Source: Actinomycetota bacterium | GTDB taxonomy: Bacteria; Actinomycetota; Actinomycetes; Nanopelagicales; Nanopelagicaceae | Length of the DNA: 37,405 nt | Assembly (NCBI GenBank): GCA_947487595.1 | Contig: CANKXJ010000003.1 | Location: 1-37,405, forward strand | Direction: 5' to 3' | Part shown: positions 18,052 to 28,259 of the stretch, one piece after another | Layout of the letters: the number at the start of each line of letters is the position of its first letter | How positions within the stretch are numbered: position 1 is the stretch's first letter | The notes under the pieces: generated by a model | Databases searched by the model: none | Seen by the model: the letters and a program-made list of their open reading frames with translations, nothing else | Told to the model about the DNA's origin: nothing | Position numbers and translations under genes: made by a program

Positions 18052-19956
18052 ATCAGTAAAAAAGAGTTAGACCCATCTCTCATACCAACGCATGATGGTA
18101 CTGGGCGAGTAAAGCTTGCCTTCACATCGCTAGAAAAAGATGGATCTATCGGTTCTCAAAAAACTATTACCGTTCCAACAGGTGTAAGTGCATTTGATGC
18201 CGCTTCTTGGAATGGAATTGCAATTGATTCAACATGTGGTGGTTATGGCACATGCAAGAAATGTCGCATCAAGGTAACTGATGGCGAAGTCGAACCATCA
18301 AAGTTGGATTTTCGTGCCTTTACTGCCACTGAAATCAAAGATGGCTGGCGCCTTGCCTGTTTAGTACGCACAGCTAAAGATATTTCAGTAGATGTTCCAG
18401 CCCTTACCACCCGTCCTAAAGCCGCAACTGTGGGCGTAGGCCGCCAAGTTATTTTGCGTCCAGCTGTTCAAAAGCGCTACATCGAATTACAAGAGCCATC
18501 TCTTTCTGATCAACGAACTGACATTGTGCGCATCTTTGAGGCAGTTGATGATCTTGAAGGAACTGCAAGCCTTGCTTCAATGCGAGATCTGCCTCGGATA
18601 CTGCGCTCATCAAATTATAAAGTGACAGCTGTCTTTGCTGATCAAGATTTTCTTGGCATTGAAGCTGGTGACACAACACATCTTCGCTATGGAATTGCTT
18701 ATGACTTGGGAACAACAACAGTTGTTGCAACTTTGCTTGATCTCAATACTGGAACACCAGTGGCCGTTAAATCAATGCTCAATAAGCAGCAGCCATTTGG
18801 CGCAGATGTCATCACACGCATCAGTGCAACGATGCTTGACCCTAATGCTCTGGCAAAACTCAGCGGATTGGCTCAAGAAACCCTTAATCAGCTGACGCAA
18901 GAGGTCTGTGTTGAAGCCGATGTTAATCCCCACCATGTTTATGAATTAGCTATTGCTGGCAATGCCACGATGACGCAGCTTCTCCTTGGCATTGATCCAG
19001 AGCCTCTGGGAGTTGCCCCATTTATTATGGCTAGCGCTAGTTATCCAAACATTTCTGTCAAAGAGATTGGCATTGCCGTGCATCCGCTTGCAAAGGCAGT
19101 GATCATGCCCTCACTTGGTGCATATGTGGGTGGAGACATCATTGCGGGGGCCCTTGCCTCAGGAATGGATCGCGATAAGCGATTGCGCTTATTTATCGAT
19201 GTTGGCACAAACTGTGAAATTGTTTTAGGTGATGGCGACAAGATTCTTGCAACCGCTGCCCCTGCTGGTCCGGCCTTTGAAGCTGCCAGTATTAAATGTG
19301 GTGTTAGAGCAGCATCTGGTGCTATTGAAACTATCAAGGTTGTTGATGGGGAGTTAGAAATTGGAACTATTGATGATACGCCAGCAGTTGGTATTTGCGG
19401 CTCCGGATTAGTTGATGCATGTGCATGTCTAGTTCAAGTGGGCTTACTTGATCACTCAGGTAAGTTTGTTTCTGATGAGGCTGCGCTAACTATTTCGCCA
19501 AAGCTAGCTAGTCGTTTAGTCACTCGTGAAGGTGAGCGCGTCTTTGTTCTAACATGGAGTAAAGAAGTGGGCGATCTATCTGATTGCGTCTTTTTAACTC
19601 AGCGCGATGTTCGTGAACTTCAATTTGCAAAGGCGGCTATTGCCACAGGTTGGGCGCTTTTATTAGAAGAATTTGGTGTGCAGGAATCTGAAATTCAGCA
19701 AGTACTACTTGCTGGCTCTTTTGGTTCTTACCTTTCTCCTTCATCTGCGGTCAAGATTGGCTTAGTGCCAAAGCTTTCAGTGATGCGCATTATGTCCGCA
19801 GGTAACGTTGCTGGAGAAGGCGCCAAAATGGTTTTACTATCGGCCCAAGAGCGCAATGGTGCCCAAGCTCTACTTGATGAAATTGACTATATCGAATTAT
19901 CTGATCGCGAAGATTTCAACGATAAGTTCGTTGAACGTCTCGCTTTTCCTGCATGA
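18052..19956 (+). CDS. Reductive activator of corrinoid protein (2Fe-2S ferredoxin domain + ASKHA/DUF4445, RACo/RACE-like)
   Basis: ORF track begins at 18304 but the open frame extends upstream to an in-frame TGA at 18037 and encodes ...IDSTCGGYGTCKKCRIKV... ([2Fe-2S] C-x5-C-x2-C). Proposed ATC start 18052 with GGGA SD at 18041; ASKHA motifs YDLGTTTVVATLLD, GIAGNATM-like and FIDVGTNCEIVLG. Confidence 0.8.
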   Translation: MSKKELDPSLIPTHDGTGRVKLAFTSLEKDGSIGSQKTITVPTGVSAFDAASWNGIAIDSTCGGYGTCKKCRIKVTDGEVEPSKLDFRAFTATEIKDGWRLACLVRTAKDISVDVPALTTRPKAATVGVGRQVILRPAVQKRYIELQEPSLSDQRTDIVRIFEAVDDLEGTASLASMRDLPRILRSSNYKVTAVFADQDFLGIEAGDTTHLRYGIAYDLGTTTVVATLLDLNTGTPVAVKSMLNKQQPFGADVITRISATMLDPNALAKLSGLAQETLNQLTQEVCVEADVNPHHVYELAIAGNATMTQLLLGIDPEPLGVAPFIMASASYPNISVKEIGIAVHPLAKAVIMPSLGAYVGGDIIAGALASGMDRDKRLRLFIDVGTNCEIVLGDGDKILATAAPAGPAFEAASIKCGVRAASGAIETIKVVDGELEIGTIDDTPAVGICGSGLVDACACLVQVGLLDHSGKFVSDEAALTISPKLASRLVTREGERVFVLTWSKEVGDLSDCVFLTQRDVRELQFAKAAIATGWALLLEEFGVQESEIQQVLLAGSFGSYLSPSSAVKIGLVPKLSVMRIMSAGNVAGEGAKMVLLSAQERNGAQALLDEIDYIELSDREDFNDKFVERLAFPA

Positions 19957-20537
19957 GTATTGGCGTAGTTGCCTGCGGGGCACTTGCTACCCATATTGCC
20001 GATATTGCAGCAACAGAATCACTTGATATCACTATCTATCCCCTTCCTCCCCTGCTTCATAACCGCCCAGAAAAGATTGCTGGTGAAGTTGAGGCATTAC
20101 TCATTGAGATTAAAGACAAGCATGAAAAGTGCGCTGTGGCATATGCCGATTGTGGAACGTATGGCGCACTCGACACTGTCATTACAAAGCACGGTGTGAA
20201 GCGATTAGGCGGTAACCATTGCTATGACATTTTTGCAGGGGCAAAGAAGATAGAAGAGATCATGGAATCTGATGCTGGAACATATTTCTTAACTGATTTT
20301 CTAGCTAAATCCTTTCACCGAAGTGTCATGGTTGAGCTGGGTTTAGATAAACGGCCCGAATTGCGTGATGACTACTTTAAGAACTATTCACGGGTTATCT
20401 GGTTAGCCCAAGTTCCGAGTAAAGAGTTAGAAGAGCTAGCTACTCAAGCTGCTGCAAGTATTGGTTTGCCTCTAGAGATTCAAAACGTTGGTTATGGTCA
20501 ACTAGCCCAGCAAGTGAAGGAATTACTTAGCAACTAA
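19953..20537 (+). CDS. DUF1638-like protein
   Basis: VVACGALATHI, YADCGTYGALD, GGNHCYDIFAG; ATGA overlap with reactivase; family commonly next to MttB-type systems. Confidence 0.7.
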   Translation: MSIGVVACGALATHIADIAATESLDITIYPLPPLLHNRPEKIAGEVEALLIEIKDKHEKCAVAYADCGTYGALDTVITKHGVKRLGGNHCYDIFAGAKKIEEIMESDAGTYFLTDFLAKSFHRSVMVELGLDKRPELRDDYFKNYSRVIWLAQVPSKELEELATQAAASIGLPLEIQNVGYGQLAQQVKELLSN

Positions 20538-20569
20538 AGCCACATCTTATGACTAAGTCGAATACTTCA

Positions 20570-22234
20570 TTAGAAAAGGCCAACTACCTTTCCATCTACA
20601 TAATCAATGCGTTCTGCAGATGGAACCTTAGGCAACCCTGGCATTGTCATGACTTCTCCGCAGATCATCACGATGAATTCAGCACCTGCTGAGAGTTTTA
20701 CTTCGCGAACATTGATGGTGTGGCCACTTGGTGCACCACGTAGAGCTGCATCAGTTGAGAAGGAATACTGAGTTTTTGCCACACAAATTGGGAAGTTTCC
20801 ATAGCCAGATGCTTCAAACTCCTTGAGCTTTGCCAGCACCTTAGCATCAGCAGTTACATCTTTTGCGCCATAAATCTTTGTGGCAACTGCGTTGATTTTC
20901 TCCCACAAAGTTGCGCCATCTTCATATACAAAAGTCAAAGCTTGTGGCTTCTCGCATAGTTCAACAACAGCATGTGCTAGATCAGCTGCACCCTTACCAC
21001 CATCAGCCCAGTGAGTTGCAAGCACAATCTTCACGCCTAGCTTTTCAACTCGAGCACGAAGTAGTTCAACTTCAGCCTTAGTATCACTTGTGAAGTTATT
21101 GATAGAAACAACTAGGGGAAGGTTGTAAACCTTGGTGATGTTGTTGATATGTCGCTCAAGGTTTACAAGGCCAGCTTCTAACGCCGGCAAGTTCTCCTCC
21201 GTAATTGTCTTTAGGTCAGCGCCACCGTGGTATTTAATTGCACGAATGGTTGCAACTAATACACATGCAGATGGGCGTAAACCTGTTTTGCGGCATTTAA
21301 TATCAATGAACTTTTCAGCTCCAAGATCTGCACCAAAGCCAGCTTCTGTAACAACATAATCTGCCAACTTCATTGCAGAAGTTGTAGCTACTACAGAGTT
21401 GCAACCATGGGCGATATTGGCAAATGGCCCACCGTGAATAAAGGCTGGAGTGTTCTCAAGAGTCTGAACTAAGTTTGGCTGGAAAGCATCTTTTAAGATT
21501 ACCGTCATAGCACCTTGAGCTTTTAGATCACTTGCAAGAACTGGCTTCTTGTCCTTAGTGTAACCAACAACAATTTTGCCAATCTTCTCTTTCAGATCTT
21601 CAATAGATGTGGCAAGGCAGAAAATTGCCATGATTTCAGAGGCAACAACGATGTCGAAACCATCACTGCGTGGATAACCATTACCAACACCACCAAGAGA
21701 TGCAATGATTTCGCGTAGTGCACGATCATTCATATCAACAACGCGCTTCCATACAATGCGACGAACATCGATGTTGAGTTCATTTCCATGGTGGATGTGG
21801 TTATCTAAAAGAGCGGCAAGTAAGTTATTTGCAAGTGCTATAGCGTTGAAATCTCCGGTGAAGTGAAGATTGATATCTTCCATGGGAACTACCTGGGCAT
21901 AGCCCCCACCAGCTGCTCCACCTTTCATTCCAAAAACTGGACCTAGAGATGGCTCACGAAGTGCAATCATTGCATTTTTGCCAATATGGCGAAGTGCATC
22001 ACCCAGACCAACAGTTGTTGTTGTCTTTCCTTCACCTGCAGGTGTCGGGCTTATAGCAGTTACTAAAATCAGCTTTGAGTTTTCCCGCATAGGCAAAGAT
22101 GTCAGATATTTTAAATTGACTTTGGCTTTGTACTTTCCATAAGCCTCTAAGTTATCTGCATCAATCCCTAAGCTGGCACCGATTTCGGTGACTGGCTTCA
22201 TCGTTGCAGCTTGAGCAATTTCGATATCTGACAT
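20570..22234 (-). CDS. fhs: Formate--tetrahydrofolate ligase
   Basis: [59 protein letters not shown] signatures. Confidence 0.97.
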   Translation of the reverse strand: MSDIEIAQAATMKPVTEIGASLGIDADNLEAYGKYKAKVNLKYLTSLPMRENSKLILVTAISPTPAGEGKTTTTVGLGDALRHIGKNAMIALREPSLGPVFGMKGGAAGGGYAQVVPMEDINLHFTGDFNAIALANNLLAALLDNHIHHGNELNIDVRRIVWKRVVDMNDRALREIIASLGGVGNGYPRSDGFDIVVASEIMAIFCLATSIEDLKEKIGKIVVGYTKDKKPVLASDLKAQGAMTVILKDAFQPNLVQTLENTPAFIHGGPFANIAHGCNSVVATTSAMKLADYVVTEAGFGADLGAEKFIDIKCRKTGLRPSACVLVATIRAIKYHGGADLKTITEENLPALEAGLVNLERHINNITKVYNLPLVVSINNFTSDTKAEVELLRARVEKLGVKIVLATHWADGGKGAADLAHAVVELCEKPQALTFVYEDGATLWEKINAVATKIYGAKDVTADAKVLAKLKEFEASGYGNFPICVAKTQYSFSTDAALRGAPSGHTINVREVKLSAGAEFIVMICGEVMTMPGLPKVPSAERIDYVDGKVVGLF

Positions 22235-22236
22235 TT

Positions 22237-23196
22237 TTATCCCTTGGCTTGGCGAATTGCGCTAGTGAGCGCAGGTATTACTTGATGCAAGTCACCGATA
22301 ATTGCGTAATCTGCATAGCCTAGAATTGGAGCTTCTGGATCTGTATTAATAACTACGATTGTCTTACTGTTCTTCATACCTGCAATGTGCTGCATCGCAC
22401 CTGAGATACCAGCTGCGATATAGAGATCTGGTGCAACTTTTGTTCCTGTTTGTCCCACTTGCTCAGCGTGTGGACGCCACCCGGAGCTTGTTACAACACG
22501 TGAGCACCCGACAGTTCCACCTAATAGCGTTGCAAGCTCTTCAATCTGACCAAATCCATCTGGACCACCAACACCACGTCCGCCAGAGACAATAACTTTG
22601 GCATCATTGAGTGTTACGCCACCCTTTGATTCACCAGCATCACGGCTCAATACTTTTACAGCGTAATCCTGTGGTTCTAGGGCTGGTTCGAAATCAACAA
22701 CTGTTGCTGCGCCACCATTGGCAGATTCAGGTTCAGTTGAAAACGCTAGAACTGTTGCAATCAAAATATCTGCGTGAACATTTGCAGACTCAATCAGATT
22801 TCCTGCCCAGCGTGCTCGAAGCACATGGTGAGGTGAACCCAAAGTGATCTCTGAACACTCTGCTGCCATTGGAAGATCTAGAAAAGCAGCTAAATGCGCC
22901 AACTGTTCATTACCACGTGGACTTCCAGCAGCAAGGACTGCAGCTGGCTTGAGTTTTTCAACTAGGTCTTTAAGTGCACGCCCTGATGCCATGGGTGTGT
23001 AATCAGTGATGTTGGCATGGGATGCAACATGTAACACCTTGGCACCATATTCACCAACGATTCCAGCAAGGGCTGAGCCTTCATTGCCAATGACAACAGC
23101 TTCAACATCTTGGCCTAACTTACGAGCCGCAGTTAAAGCGCGAAGTGAGAGTTGATCTAGTTCACCGCGATCTTGATCTACGAGCACAAGAATCAT
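22237..23196 (-). CDS. etfA: Electron transfer flavoprotein alpha subunit
   Basis: C-terminal FAD-binding region [58 protein letters not shown]. Confidence 0.92.
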   Translation of the reverse strand: MILVLVDQDRGELDQLSLRALTAARKLGQDVEAVVIGNEGSALAGIVGEYGAKVLHVASHANITDYTPMASGRALKDLVEKLKPAAVLAAGSPRGNEQLAHLAAFLDLPMAAECSEITLGSPHHVLRARWAGNLIESANVHADILIATVLAFSTEPESANGGAATVVDFEPALEPQDYAVKVLSRDAGESKGGVTLNDAKVIVSGGRGVGGPDGFGQIEELATLLGGTVGCSRVVTSSGWRPHAEQVGQTGTKVAPDLYIAAGISGAMQHIAGMKNSKTIVVINTDPEAPILGYADYAIIGDLHQVIPALTSAIRQAKG

Positions 23197-23951
23197 TAGA
23201 AAGCTCCGATCTTTTTCAAGATATCTACCAGTGCAGGAACGGCATCGGCGCCGTTGCCCAAGATCTCTGCTCCGGTTGATTTAGAAGGTGCGAGAGTTAA
23301 AACAACTTTCTCTAATTTAGGAACTCGAGCTTCTGCCTTTTTCATATCTACTGGCTTCTTGCGCGCTTGCATGCGTCCAGGAACTGACGGATATCGTGGA
23401 ATATTTAATCCATCGCGCACGGTAACAATGGCAGGTAGAGCAACTTCGTAATGCTCACGTCCAGCAGTAACTACTCGATCACATACTGCAACGCCATTTT
23501 CAATCTTCATTGATTTAACGTTGGTGATAATCGGACGATTGAGTGCATGGGCCACACGAATATGGATTTGATACCCAGCACTATCAGCAGATTCTGCACC
23601 AAAAATGATTAAGTCAAACTTGGTCTCTTCAGCATTAATTGCATCAACTAAGGCTGCAGCAGTTCCCTGTGGGTCCCATTCCTGTCCATCTGTTTCAATC
23701 AGAACGGCGCGAGTTGCACCAATAGCTAACTGTGAGCGTAGTTGTTCTTCAGCATCAGAAGGTCCAAGAGTAAGCAGAGTCAGAGTTCCACCCATCTGTT
23801 CAACGAGTTGAACTCCGGCTTCAACTGCGTTTTCCTCATGGGGGCTAATGCCAAAACCTAAATGCTTAGTTTCGATATCACGTGAATCTGGAGTCAGAAT
23901 TAGAGTTCCACCTGCTAGTGGAACGCGCTTGAGGCAGACAAGTACGTCCAT
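23196..23951 (-). CDS. etfB: Electron transfer flavoprotein beta subunit
   Basis: VCLKRVP, ISPHEENAVEAGVQL, GAESADSAGYQIHIRVA. Confidence 0.9.
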   Translation of the reverse strand: MDVLVCLKRVPLAGGTLILTPDSRDIETKHLGFGISPHEENAVEAGVQLVEQMGGTLTLLTLGPSDAEEQLRSQLAIGATRAVLIETDGQEWDPQGTAAALVDAINAEETKFDLIIFGAESADSAGYQIHIRVAHALNRPIITNVKSMKIENGVAVCDRVVTAGREHYEVALPAIVTVRDGLNIPRYPSVPGRMQARKKPVDMKKAEARVPKLEKVVLTLAPSKSTGAEILGNGADAVPALVDILKKIGAF

Positions 23952-26470
23952 TATGCAAGGATCCGTTCATTTGATGGGTCAAATACTGATGTTGGGCCAA
24001 CTTCAGCGACTGAACATGGGTAGTGCTCACCAAGATATTCAACGAGGAACTTGTTTCCAGCAACAGCTAACTCTGTTGGAAGGTAAGACATCAGGATGTG
24101 CTTACCTAAAGATGGAGCAGAACCAGCACTTGTTACATATGAACGACGTCCGTGTGCATCTGTAATTGGCTTCTTATCCAATGTAAGAATCGGTTCATTA
24201 CCCATCATGTAGCGCTTTTGACCACTAGATGATTTGTGATCATCAACAAAGAGTGTGCACAGCATTGCAACAGGCTTCTCAGCACGGTGCTTCACATGTG
24301 CATCTTTACCAATGAAATCTGCCTCTTTTAGTTTTGGAGATTGCATTCCAGCTTCAACTACAGTGTATTCAGTTTCAAGCTCTGGACCATATGCGCGGTA
24401 ACACTTCTCTAGTCGACCAGTAGTTCCATACACACCAATTCCAACTGGAATTAATCCATGGTTCTTTCCAGCTTCCCAGAGGGCATCCCAAAGAGCTGGA
24501 CCATCAGCCATAGGCACGTAAAACTCCCAACCAAGATCGCCAACGTATGAAATACGAGATGCAAGAACTTTCACGCCCTTGATATCAATCTCTCTACATG
24601 TGCTGAACTTGAATGACTCATGGCTCATATCTTCAGATGTCACTTCTTGAATAATCTTTCTGGCATTTGGACCCCACACACCAAGGGTGGTGTAGTCAGA
24701 AGTAATATCTTTGATCTTTGCAGAGCCATCGGCTGGCAATAAATCAGCAAACCACTTCTTATCTGCCATACCGTGTGCACCACCAGTAACAACGCGGAAG
24801 TGATCGGTATCAAGGCGCATGATTGTTAAATCAGATTTAAATCCACCATTGGGACCAAGTACAGGTGTGTAAACAACGCGGCCAATTGCAACATCCATCT
24901 GACGAAGAGCTGCCTTTTGAACAACCGCCAAAGCTGATGGACCAGTGATATCAAAGTAAGCAAAGGCAGTTAAATCTACGATGCCTGCGCTCTCGCGCAT
25001 TTGTAGGTGCTCCGCATTGATAATGGGTGACCACCAACGTGATTCCCATTCAGCAGTACGTGGCATAACTTTGTCGCCAAACTTTGCAACTAAATCCTTA
25101 TTGGATTCATACCAGAATGGTCGTTCCCATCCAGCAGTCTCATAAAAGACTGCGCCAAGTGCTGCCTCGCGCTCATAGTAAGGAGAGAGCCGCACTTTAC
25201 GATTTGATTCGTACTGCTCAAGTGGGTGAACGATTCCATAGGTCTTGTTAAAGGATTCAGTCACACGAGACTTAATATGCTTTTCTTCCTTATGGTGCTC
25301 ATGGAAGCGAGCAATATTGGAAGCATGAAGATCAATATGTGAATCTCCAAGAACCATCCACTCAGCCACAGACTTTGCAGTTCCTGGGCCTTCTTTGATC
25401 CAGACTGCAGCTACTGACCACAGATTCTTTACTTCTGGAGTTTCGCCAAGAATTGGCATTCCATCTGGGGTGTAAGACAAAATTCCATTACATGCATACT
25501 TCTCACGCACTGATTCATCGCCAACAATTGATGGCATTAGCTCGTAAGCATGCTCATCTTGGATATCGAAATCAGCTTGAGTGAATGCAAACTCTGTAGG
25601 AGATAGAGCTGCAGTTGCATTTGAAGGAATGTCATCTGGTGTGTAGAGAATTGGGCGGTGAGCATATGAACCAATTTCAAGTCCAGTTCCATGTTGGCGC
25701 TCATACATAAATACATCCATGTCACGCACGATTGGCCATTCAATATCACCCTTAGTGTCTTTAAAGAATGGAACTGGTCCGATGTCCTTCATCTGGTGAA
25801 CTGCAGGAGTAAGTGGAATGTGCGCTCCCGCCATTGCTGCAAGCTTGGGAGACCAGCAACCGGTAGCAATAACTACGTATTCGGCTTCAATAGTTCCTTG
25901 ATCTGTCACAACTGCCTTTACAACTCCGTTTTCAACTTTAATGTCTTGAACTTCAATATTTGCAAATGATTGAGCAGCGCCCATCTCTTGAGCTTTTTCG
26001 CGCATGATTGTTCCTGTGCGAAGTGAGTCGACAACGCCCACAGTTGGCTGGTAATACCCGCCTAAAATGACGCTTTCATCAATATAGGGCACTAACTCTT
26101 TTACTTCTGCAGGCGTAAGAATTCGACCACCTTCGATTCCCCATGACTTTGCAGATGTAATACGACGTGCCAGCTCTTGCATACGCTCTTCTGAGCGAGC
26201 TACTTCAATTCCACCAGTTTCAGTGAAAGTTCCAAACTCTTTGTATTGGCGCATACTTTCCGCAGTAATTGCTGTCATCTCTTTTGAGTGATCCACAGGG
26301 AAGATGAAGTTAGATGCGTGACCAGTTGAGCCACCAGGGTTAGGAAGAGGTCCTTTATCAATCTGGACTATGTCTTTCCAACCTAATTTTGCAAGGTGAT
26401 AGACCATGCCATTGCCGACGATTCCAGCGCCGATAACAACGCACTTTGCCTTTGCAGGTAACTTACTCAT
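23951..26470 (-). CDS. Dimethylglycine/sarcosine dehydrogenase-like FAD oxidoreductase with C-terminal GcvT (THF-binding) fold
   Basis: 839 aa; VVIGAGIVGNGMVYHLAKLGW, GGSTGHASNFIFPVDHS; GcvT-like C-terminus (SRISYVGDLGWEFYV, GVYGTTGRLEKCYRAYGPEL). Confidence 0.8.
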   Translation of the reverse strand: MSKLPAKAKCVVIGAGIVGNGMVYHLAKLGWKDIVQIDKGPLPNPGGSTGHASNFIFPVDHSKEMTAITAESMRQYKEFGTFTETGGIEVARSEERMQELARRITSAKSWGIEGGRILTPAEVKELVPYIDESVILGGYYQPTVGVVDSLRTGTIMREKAQEMGAAQSFANIEVQDIKVENGVVKAVVTDQGTIEAEYVVIATGCWSPKLAAMAGAHIPLTPAVHQMKDIGPVPFFKDTKGDIEWPIVRDMDVFMYERQHGTGLEIGSYAHRPILYTPDDIPSNATAALSPTEFAFTQADFDIQDEHAYELMPSIVGDESVREKYACNGILSYTPDGMPILGETPEVKNLWSVAAVWIKEGPGTAKSVAEWMVLGDSHIDLHASNIARFHEHHKEEKHIKSRVTESFNKTYGIVHPLEQYESNRKVRLSPYYEREAALGAVFYETAGWERPFWYESNKDLVAKFGDKVMPRTAEWESRWWSPIINAEHLQMRESAGIVDLTAFAYFDITGPSALAVVQKAALRQMDVAIGRVVYTPVLGPNGGFKSDLTIMRLDTDHFRVVTGGAHGMADKKWFADLLPADGSAKIKDITSDYTTLGVWGPNARKIIQEVTSEDMSHESFKFSTCREIDIKGVKVLASRISYVGDLGWEFYVPMADGPALWDALWEAGKNHGLIPVGIGVYGTTGRLEKCYRAYGPELETEYTVVEAGMQSPKLKEADFIGKDAHVKHRAEKPVAMLCTLFVDDHKSSSGQKRYMMGNEPILTLDKKPITDAHGRRSYVTSAGSAPSLGKHILMSYLPTELAVAGNKFLVEYLGEHYPCSVAEVGPTSVFDPSNERILA

Positions 26471-26500
26471 AGCTTTATTTCCTTTTTCTGTTGGTGGTGG

Positions 26501-27163
26501 TTATAAAGACTTACGGATTTCTGATTCAAAACCTTCAACGTGTTCTTTCATTGCCTTTGATGCTGCCTTTGGATCATTGCTTGCAATTGCTTCTAATAAA
26601 GCTCGGTGTTCGATAATCGCATCAGCTAAATGCTCCACACGATCGAGTGCTAAGAACCAGATGCGAAGAGCGTGGGCGTAGTAGTTATCGAGGGCTGCTG
26701 CCAGAAATTCATTGTGAGTGCATTGATAGATGTGATGGTGAATTCGCTGGTCTAACCCAATCAAAGTTGGCATATCCAAATCACCTTTGATGGCCTTAAT
26801 CTCTTTTATTAAAGCTTTTGTAATCTCCTGATCAGCAGCAGTCGATCGTGTGGCAGCAAGTTCTGCAGCCTTTATCTCAAGAACAGCTCGGGTTTCAGAG
26901 AGCTGTGAAAGATTTGCAACATCAACACGGGAGACAAACATGCCACGACGTGGATAAACCTCTACGAGTTTTTCATTTGCTAGCGAGCGCAGAGCTTCAC
27001 GAATGGGTGTGCGCCCCATCTTTAAGTTACTCATCAACGCACTCTCACTAATGAGTGATCCTGGTTCTAGTTCTAAAGTAATAATCATTGAGCGAATACG
27101 GCTATAGGCCGCCTCTGATAGCGAGGAGCTCTCTCTGGAGAGAATACGGATCACTTGGCTCAC
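26501..27163 (-). CDS. GntR family transcriptional regulator (FCD/FadR type)
   Basis: LEPGSLISESALMSNLKMGRTPIREALRSLANEKLVEVYPRRGMFVS wHTH plus all-helical FCD-like C-terminus. Confidence 0.9.
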   Translation of the reverse strand: MSQVIRILSRESSSLSEAAYSRIRSMIITLELEPGSLISESALMSNLKMGRTPIREALRSLANEKLVEVYPRRGMFVSRVDVANLSQLSETRAVLEIKAAELAATRSTAADQEITKALIKEIKAIKGDLDMPTLIGLDQRIHHHIYQCTHNEFLAAALDNYYAHALRIWFLALDRVEHLADAIIEHRALLEAIASNDPKAASKAMKEHVEGFESEIRKSL

Positions 27164-27174
27164 ATCGGCGATGA

Positions 27175-27189
27175 TATATCAGTGATATA
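27175..27189. promoter_or_regulatory. Candidate GntR operator TATATCA-G-TGATATA
   Basis: Perfect 7-1-7 palindrome 12 nt upstream of the gntR start codon. Confidence 0.55.
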
Positions 27190-27215
27190 CCAATCAACAA
27201 TGGCCTGGCGCGGGT

Positions 27216-27971
27216 TTAGCTCAGGTAATACTTATAAAAGAGCCAGGCTGAGGCGCCAAAACCAACGCTCAAGATGAGCCCTCGGTACACAGCCGCTGGC
27301 ATCCTGGCGGCATAGCGCCCCCCATAGGTTCCACCGATGCTGGCACCGATAAGCAGGGCGATGACTGCTCCCCAATGAGCCTTGCCACTAAATATATAGA
27401 TGATGTTAGAGACCAAAGAGGTCCAGCCAACAATTAAATTCTTAGCAGTGTTCAGGGTCTTGGGATCTCGCCTGATGTCTCTTGCAAGGACGGCAATCAC
27501 CATCACGCCTTGGCCTGGACCAAAGTAGCCGCAATACAAACCGCTGCCTGCGATTCCAAGCTTTTCAACCAGGCTATGTCGAGCCCCACGAACGGGTTTG
27601 GCTTTAATCAAAAAGGACAAGCTGGCAAAGAGGAGAAGAAAGGGAACCATCTTTTCAAATACACCAGGTGGCACATTGAGTAATAAGAAGGCACCGGTAG
27701 TTGAACCAATAATGGATATATAGATCAGTTTCTTGTATTCCTGAAAGTAAGCGCGCATCTGGTCTCGCACGGCAATGAGAGCAAAAAAGTTTGCTGGTGT
27801 CACACCTAATGCATTTGTAATTGCAGCGCTGACTGGAGACATTCCTGTGGCGAGTAAGACTGGGTAGGAGATAACTGATGCTCCCCCAGCCATTCCATTA
27901 ATTCCACCGACAAGGATGCCAGTGAAGAAGATAATGATGTACTCGAGCATTGGGTAACCATACAATCTCAC
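27216..27971 (-). CDS. TauE/SafE family (DUF81) membrane transporter
   Basis: GILVGGINGMAGGASVISYPVLLATGMSPVSAAITNALGV repeat motif; multiple TM segments; start may be ATG 27950. Confidence 0.8.
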   Translation of the reverse strand: MRLYGYPMLEYIIIFFTGILVGGINGMAGGASVISYPVLLATGMSPVSAAITNALGVTPANFFALIAVRDQMRAYFQEYKKLIYISIIGSTTGAFLLLNVPPGVFEKMVPFLLLFASLSFLIKAKPVRGARHSLVEKLGIAGSGLYCGYFGPGQGVMVIAVLARDIRRDPKTLNTAKNLIVGWTSLVSNIIYIFSGKAHWGAVIALLIGASIGGTYGGRYAARMPAAVYRGLILSVGFGASAWLFYKYYLS

Positions 27972-27995
27972 TCGGGCTATTGGTATAGAGAATCA

Positions 27996-28241
27996 CTACT
28001 TTGCTCCTGAGATACCAGCTACAAGTCCACCGCCACCTGGGTTTTCTTGAATATAACGCTGCGGAGCTCCAGAAAATAGTGGATTTGCTCCCACAACGAT
28101 GATTTCAAATTCTTTGGCAACGCCTGCGAGTATGTGGTGAATCAACTTCTAATGACTCAGTATTGCTTGGGATTTATCTGCACCAAAACGAGAACCGGTG
28201 GCGCCACTTAAGACGATGATGCTTCCAGCTTTGCTTTCCAT
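27996..28241 (-). pseudogene. Degenerate MobA/NTP-transferase-like fragment
   Basis: Minus-strand translation MESKAGSIIVLSGATGSRFGADKSQAILSH*KLIHHILAGVAKEFEIIVVGANPLFSGAPQRYIQENPGGGGLVAGISGAK* : nucleotidyltransferase motif with internal stop and short length. Confidence 0.7.
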
Positions 28242-28259
28242 TTGGCTAGGATACTGACT

